Of a stretch of 64,000 nt of DNA, positions 58,746-64,000 are shown piece after piece. Every line of letters starts with the position of its first letter. Position 1 is the stretch's first letter. The stretch covers positions 5,650,001-5,714,000 of the forward strand of contig JAMJFZ010001074.1 in the NCBI GenBank assembly GCA_026225945.1. Direction: 5' to 3'. The notes under the pieces are model-generated. The model made no database searches. It was given only the letters and a program-made list of their open reading frames with translations, and had not been told where the DNA came from. This DNA comes from Cricetomys ansorgei (taxonomy: Eukaryota > Chordata > Mammalia > Rodentia > Nesomyidae). Both the position numbers and the translations under genes were made by a program.

Positions 58746-58890
58746 TCGTTATAGACCGTTTGGTGAAGACTTCTAATTGGATAGGTTAGGTACTGGGGTT
58801 CAGAATGAGTAAACTGCTTTTCCGAAGGCTTCCAATGTAAAGAGAGTGTCAAGGGATCAGAGTAAAGTAAGTCAGACTCCTAACCTTCCA

Positions 58891-59252
58891 TGGTGGCTTA
58901 AATGAGATTGGCACATATATGTTCATAAATTTGAACGTTTGTTTCTCAGTTTGTGAACTGTTTAGGAGGGATTAGGAGGTGTGGCCTTATTGGAGAAGTT
59001 TGTCACTGGTAGTGGGCTTTGAGGTTTCAAAAGCCTAGGCTAGGCCTAGTCTGGTTCTTTCCCTGCCTCCATCTTGTGGACCAGATGTGAGCTCTCAGCT
59101 ACTGCTCCAGTGCCATGACAGCCTGCTTGTGGCAATGTTCCCCATCACTATGGTCATGAAATAACCTGAATATACTCCCGATTAAATGTTTTCTTTTATA
59201 ACTGGCCTTATTCGTGGTGTTTCTTCACAGCAATAGGACAGTAACTAAGACA
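58891..59252 (+). mobile_element. MaLR element, 5' LTR
   Basis: 'tggtggcttaaatgagatt', 'ggattaggaggtgtggcct', 'gtagtgggctttgaggttt', 'gattaaatgttttctttta' and 'ttcttcacagcaataggac' ending 'agtaactaagaca'. It matches the 3' LTR at 60540-61442 along its length. Confidence 0.85.
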
Positions 59253-60539
59253 GATGTTGGTTCCAGTAGTGGGGTATTGTAATGCTTCTTTTGTGGAGTC
59301 CGGTACTTTAGATTAGAGGAAGCAGTTGAACGCTGTAAGCAGGGATTAATAAGCCATCCTAGTAGGAGCATGGAAGACAGTGGTGCTGAGAGTGATGTAG
59401 ATTCTGGAGGCCCAGCTCAAGAGGCTTCAGAGGGGAACAACAGTCACTGTCCTGGAGACCATTCTTGTGATATTTTGACTATGAACTTTGCTACAGTCTG
59501 TCCTTGTCCAAAGAAGAAAATATTTTCTGTAGGCTAAATTGAAGAGTTTGGGACTAATGTCATTGGCAGGAATTTCAAGACATTCTAGCATTGACTATAT
59601 CACATAGTTATTGGTAATCACTCTTATGCAGATCTACAATGAAAAAGAGCAAGTAGAGCAAAAAGAAACAACAACAACAAAATAAAAAAACACACAGTTT
59701 GTGGAGAAAGGGGGCAGCAGAAAAGTTCTGTCATGGAAATAAGTTTAATTCAGGGAAAGGCTTAAGGAGAAACTGAATAAAGGGCAGGACCCTACCCAGC
59801 TAATCCTGAAATTTGTAAAAAAGAAAGATTATTCAGGAAAAGGAAACTATCTAAAGCTGATGCAAATATAATTCAGGGAAAAGGTCAGACTCTATCCCAA
59901 ACAAGCAGAAGAGCTTGGCAGCATTGGCCATCTGGTTCTGGCTTTATCAAGAAAGATATAGTAGTAAAAGGGATTGTGGGATCTTCCCCTGTGGTTGAAG
60001 AGAGCTGCTGAGGCCAGGCTCACGCAGGTGCAGGGATGTCCCTGTGTAGAGGCCTGGAGAGGACTATGTATGAAGCTATGAAAGTGAAGCCTGGATTGTG
60101 TTGGAGATGCCAGAGCCATGGGATACCCACCAAGGAGAGCTGAAGATAGGGTGTGGAACAGTGTGTGAGAGAGAAGTGTTTTAAGGTAAACAAAGCTGTA
60201 AAACAGGAGTAAGGGGGTGGGGTGGGGGGTGGGGACTGAAGAGCCATTCGAGTCAGGATTTGCCTGGCTGGGTTTTGGTCTTGCTTTGGTCCAGTACTTC
60301 ATCAGGATGTCCCTTTTCCTCAATTTTGGAGTGGTAATATATATTCTGTGCCACTGTATGTTGGAAGGATGTAATTTGCTTTTTGCTTTTATAGAGGGTT
60401 ATAGTTAAGAGGTTACCTGGAGGCTCAGAAGAGACTTTTGACTTGGACACAATGTTGAGACTGTGAAGAACTATAAGGACATTTGAAATGAGATTGAATG
60501 CTTTCACTTTATGATATGGCTACATGACAGGGGGTAGAA
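59253..60539 (+). mobile_element. MaLR element, internal region
   Basis: Starts directly after the LTR with a primer-binding-like 'tggttccagtagtgggg' (59258-59274), comparable to the TGGTACC-type site of MaLRs. It continues with 'gcatggaagacagtggtgct', 'ggctaaattgaagagtttg', 'ggattgtgttggagatgcc', 'ttttggtcttgctttggtcc', 'atgtaatttgctttttgct' and 'ttatgatatggctacatgac'. MaLRs are nonautonomous and rely on ERVL-type enzymes; no protein is encoded. Short frames on the minus strand at 59892-60507 are antisense to it. Confidence 0.82.
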
Positions 60540-61442
60540 TGTGTTGATTTTAACAAGAATAACTCCCATAGGCTCATAGTTTAAGAGCAAAAGTTATGTT
60601 TTAAATTTCATTTACTATGGCTAAGAAATCTATAGAACAAGGGCAAAACTTCCTGGAGTGCTAGGTGGGGCTGTTCAAGTGAGGTGCAGAAAAACATAAT
60701 CCTGTAACCTCACTTGGCCAAAGACAGACACACTCCTGGAATGTTGGTTGCAGCATATCGAGATCCCATTTGGTTAACCCTACTATACAGATGTGCTCCA
60801 AATGCACTGGATATGCTTAGTCATTGTGGACGGAGATAACCCAGACAGGAAGTACATCAGGATAGACACTTGCCACAGACTGGACCTGGTGGGAAGCGCA
60901 TAGCCTTAGGGTTCTGTCTTTTTAAGCACCTGTGACTTGGTGCCACTCTGTGGGAACTCCATAGGTGGGAACTCCCACTCTGTGGGAATCTCAGAATGGA
61001 CCTGGTCAGAGTTCATCTTCATGGCCAGGATTTAAAAAATTTAACTAAAGCTTGCTTCAAATTTGGCTCAATGGTGGTGGTCTTGTTCTCGACAAGTGGG
61101 ATTTACAATCTATGTATATGTCTGGTCCTAAGTTGGTAGACTATTTAGGAAGGATTAAAAAGTGTGGCCTTGTTAGATGAGGTGTATCACTCAGGGTGAA
61201 CTTTGAGGTTTCAAAAGCCTAGGTCAGGCCCAGTCTTGCTCTCTCCCTGCCTCTGTCTTGTGGATCAGACGTAAGCTCTCAGCTAAGGCTCCAGTGTCGG
61301 TCTGCCTGCAGCCGTGCTCCCCATCATGATTGTCATGGACTAACCCCCTGGAACTGTAAGCAAGCCCCTAATTAAATGCTTTTTTGTATAAGTTGCCTTG
61401 GGCATAATGTTTCTTCACAGCAATAGAACAGTAATCAAAACA
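60540..61442 (+). mobile_element. MaLR element, 3' LTR (interrupted)
   Basis: The LTR begins 'tgtgttgattttaac' with 'actcccataggctcatag', breaks off at about 60580-60597 and resumes at about 61107 with 'tgtctggtcctaagttggt', then 'gattaaaaagtgtggcctt', 'ctttgaggtttcaaaagcc' and 'acagcaatagaacagtaat'. The gap is filled by a different LTR-like block. Without the insert it has the size of the 5' LTR. Confidence 0.82.
60597..61094 (+). mobile_element. LTR-like insertion within the MaLR 3' LTR
   Basis: About 498 bases beginning TG and ending CA. Near the end are 'ctgtctttttaagcacctg' (TATA-like region), three echoes of 'ctgtgggaactcc', 'taaagcttgcttcaaattt' (degenerate AATAAA and R-like text) and 'tggtggtcttgttctcgaca'. 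This fits a class II solo LTR. Boundaries are inferred from TG/CA ends and the break in the host LTR; a clear target duplication is not visible. Confidence 0.55.
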
Positions 61443-61696
61443 CATGCTTTCTCACATATGCAGATTCTAGATTTAAGTGCGTTTGCTTTTGTTTTTGTTT
61501 TGGAAGAGGGGAGCAAAAATAAAGTGGATTATGAGAGAGAAAGAAGAGATTTTAAGTGAGGGATAAGGATGAGAAGAGAGGATAACGGAATGCATGTGAT
61601 GTGAGGACAGGCAGTAGTAAACCAGTAAGCGAGAAAGGGGTGATGGGGAAGGTATTGGGGAAAAGGGATGAACGGCGAAAATTAAAACAAAATATA
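61443..61696. other. Unannotated stretch
   Basis: A T/G-rich tract near 61490, then purine-rich text without recognised feature. Confidence 0.5.
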
Positions 61697-61950
61697 TCAG
61701 GGCCGAGGAGACGGCTCAGTCATCAAAGTGCTTGCTGTGTAAGCCTGAGTGTGCATTTAGTTCCTAGAACCTGCATAAAGAGCTGGGTACAGTGTTGTAC
61801 ACTTGTAACCCCAATTCTGGAGAGTCAGATACAGGAGGATGTCTGGGGCTAGATGGCCAGACAGTCCAGCCTCCTTGGTAGGTCCCAGGCCAGTGAGAAG
61901 CCTTGTATCACAAAACAAGTTGGATAGCTCCTGAAAACAAGCAAACAAAC
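61697..61950 (+). mobile_element. B4/RSINE1-type SINE
   Basis: Head 'ggccgaggagacggctcagt', then 'aagtgcttgctgtgtaagcc', 'ttgtaaccccaattctgga', 'acaggaggatgtctggggct' and 'aggccagtgagaagccttgt' with an A-rich tail. Confidence 0.85.
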
Positions 61951-62239
61951 AAGACAAAAAACTTGAAATTTTGAGTGACTTCTGTGACTACTAGTTACCA
62001 CAAGTTTCATTTTCTTGGGTCTGGCCCCGGGTGCCAAGTATAAGGTGACACTGAATTCTCTTCTCTCACATAAAATGTAAACTAGATCGATTTGGTGTAG
62101 CTAACATGAACAATATCCATAATTTTTATTATATTTTACCTAAAACGGGGTCTTCATACACACTCCCTAAATCTATTTGCTCAGTTGTTTTGTTTTGCTT
62201 TAACCATTGCTACGTCTACTGTTGAAATGAGGAAACAAG

Positions 62240-62400
62240 TTCGTGCGTGATCGGAAAATGTTATGAGCTAGCATTATGACGTCATGACAGCTTTCTTTGC
62301 ACACCGACAGGGATCTCTGGAAGCAGCCGCTCGCCTCTCTCCGCTGCCCTTCCTTCCTTCCTTCCTCAGCAACTACATACTGAGTCTAGCTCAGCACTTG
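62240..62400. promoter_or_regulatory. Candidate CRE-containing regulatory patch
   Basis: A full cAMP-response element TGACGTCA lies at 62277-62284 within the 10-base palindrome ATGACGTCAT. It is followed within 70 bases by a locally GC-richer, CpG-containing stretch 'cagccgctcgcctctctccg' and a CCTT repeat. This is the layout of a small CREB/ATF-responsive promoter or enhancer. No TATA box, clear first exon or coding frame is visible. Confidence 0.35.
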
Positions 62401-62699
62401 AAAATAGCCCAGAGCTCTCCCCTTTTCTGATTTTTCTCACTTTTTCCCTTTGTCAGTGGGAATAGAGTCTCATACGAATGACTGAAATCCTAGTTGTATA
62501 AACTTCCCTTTCTCTATAAAACAATCTTCACAAGGTTCTTGAGACGGGTTAATTACACTTTATACTTAATTTGTCACTGCAATCCAGTTTTAGCTCTAGA
62601 TTGACTTAACATTTTCTCCTCGAGCATATGTTACATTTTGAATAATAATGGAGAAAAGGAAGGAAAAATAATTCTGTTAGACAGAAAAAGTGACACAAG

Positions 62700-62830
62700 G
62701 TTATGGTCTTATCACATAGGAAACTGAGACAGGGGGATTGCTGTGAATTTGAAGCAGAACTGGAATACAATAGTGAGTATCAGGCCAACTGGGGCTGTAT
62801 AGCAAGAGTCTGTCTTAAGAAGAACAAAAT
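62700..62830 (+). mobile_element. B1-related SINE, diverged
   Basis: 'aactgagacagggggattgc', 'gaatttgaagcagaactgg', 'aggccaactggggctgtat' and 'gcaagagtctgtcttaaga' fit the 7SL-derived body of a B1/PB1-type SINE. The 106-codon + frame over it is not a gene. Confidence 0.6.
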
Positions 62831-64000
62831 AGCAATAAAAATCCTGCTTTCTTTGAATTTAGAACTAAATAGAGGTGACCTGGGGAATGAAAATCGGATG
62901 GAATTTATGGCAGGCACTACGATGGGGTTCAGACGTGTGAAGAGGAAGAGAGACGGGCAAGGGCGATCTCGTGTAGATTCAGCAAAAGAGGCACCTCTCT
63001 TAAGGGGTGAACTGAGTGCTTAGTCTCATTGCTACCATTTGTCTTCTTGAATAATCCCCCTGCTAACTCTCTTCAGTTTCTCACCTCAGTAGGATCTGTT
63101 GCAGACCTTGCTTTGTGGGGATGGTTCTATGCATGCTGCAAGCACTAAAAGGGATCTGCTCAGTTAGCAAAGCCCTAAATTGACACATTTAGCAAAACTC
63201 CAATTGACACGTTGGCACATTAGATAAATTTGGCTTTGAATGGATGTTCTGAGTTCTCCTTTGTCTTAAACTAGACACTTTGGACTGAGACCTTGAGTTT
63301 TAGGGAACATTGGAACTGGAGTGGGTGGACAAACAGTGTTTGCTGCTGGCCAGGTCTTCATTTAGGATAAAACTCAGGAGACACTAACTCGGTCTCTTCT
63401 CATTTTTGTTTTCGATCTGTTAGGGAAGGATAATGCAGTATTCCACTGGCAATCCCCTTCGCAGAGGACAATGGGATTCTGCCTGTAAATCACGGAAGAC
63501 TAAAACATCACACAGAAACTGTTGTACATGAACTATATTTTATATCTGCTTGTTCTTAAGTGGGAATATGTGTGTGAGTTGTTAGTAGTATTTCCACAGT
63601 GATAAACACACAACCCATGTGTTATTTAGCAATCCACACCAAAATTGATTTTCCAGCTAAATACGGCCACATGCCCAGATTTCTTTGGCAGGAGAATAAG
63701 GTTGTTGTATTTTTTATTTTTTATTTTTTTAATTCTAATTGGTAAATCCAAACTGCATTTGGGAATGATTAACCAATGACATTTGAAAGGTTCTGGTCAA
63801 AACATTGACCTCTATTGATTCCTGGGTTGTGTTTAGCTGGTCTGGCAGCAGAGATAGAGGTTACTAATCTTCCTATTTTCTCTCTGCTTGAAATTAAATT
63901 TGCTTTCAGGGTAGGTCTTGAATGTTCTCCTTTAGAGATTGATAATGATCCCTAGAAATTTGAGAGAAAGAGTCTTAATTAAAATTATTACCACAGGACA
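62831..64000. other. Unannotated stretch to window end
   Basis: No recognised gene or repeat; AT-rich with a T-rich run near 63710-63730. Confidence 0.5.

Overview
This window is non-coding nuclear DNA from a muroid rodent. It is AT-rich and dense in rodent retroposons: B1 (7SL-derived), B2/B3-class and B4/RSINE1-type SINEs, Lx-like LINE-1, MaLR-type LTR elements and endogenous retroviral LTRs, plus long (CA)n, (GAAA)n and (TTTC)n microsatellites. The B1 copies carry a GTTACAAC-type 3' block rather than the GCTACAC form I associate with mouse and rat, which tentatively suggests a cricetid such as a hamster, vole or deer mouse. No bacterial, plasmid or phage features are present. Family names come from pattern recognition without database access, so subfamily labels are approximate.

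Layout. 1-5.4 kb: a scrambled LINE-1 (ORF1 remnant, then a late ORF2 piece, then the early ORF2 endonuclease piece, then 3' UTR), followed by a B3 SINE split by a solo retroviral LTR. 5.4-9.4 kb: mostly unique AT-rich DNA. 9.4-19.7 kb: two full-length B4 SINEs, a further B4-like fragment and a LINE-1 3' end around a diverged tandem array of about 1.2-kb units (11.0-13.9 kb). Each well-preserved unit carries a promoter-like block and degenerate or short ORFs on the minus strand. 19.7-26.2 kb: MaLR pieces, old antisense LINE-1 and a B3. 26.3-27.3 kb: a class II retroviral gag/dUTPase/protease fossil. 28.4-29.0 kb: a processed pseudogene of Pdzd11 on the minus strand. 29-32.5 kb: CTCF-like motifs, an unidentified direct repeat and two MaLR LTRs. 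34-45 kb: SINEs, an antisense LINE-1 and a class I ERV LTR with a duplicated U3 block. 45-55 kb: mostly unique DNA with ancient MIR, MLT1 and L2 remnants and a 24-bp minisatellite. 56-58.5 kb: a short-unit minisatellite beside a duplicated segment of unknown origin. 58.9-61.4 kb: a near-complete MaLR element with both LTRs, its 3' LTR interrupted by another LTR. 62.3 kb: a full CRE palindrome in a small GC-richer patch.

No intact protein-coding gene of a recognised family was found. Most open frames over 60 codons lie in repeats, microsatellites or antisense to known elements. The window could be intergenic or lie in a large intron. Nearly all MaLR LTRs point along the + strand, which would fit a host gene on the minus strand, but this is weak evidence. 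I see no novel multi-gene system; the most interesting items are the 11-14 kb tandem array, the scrambled LINE-1, the nested LTR element and the candidate regulatory motifs.
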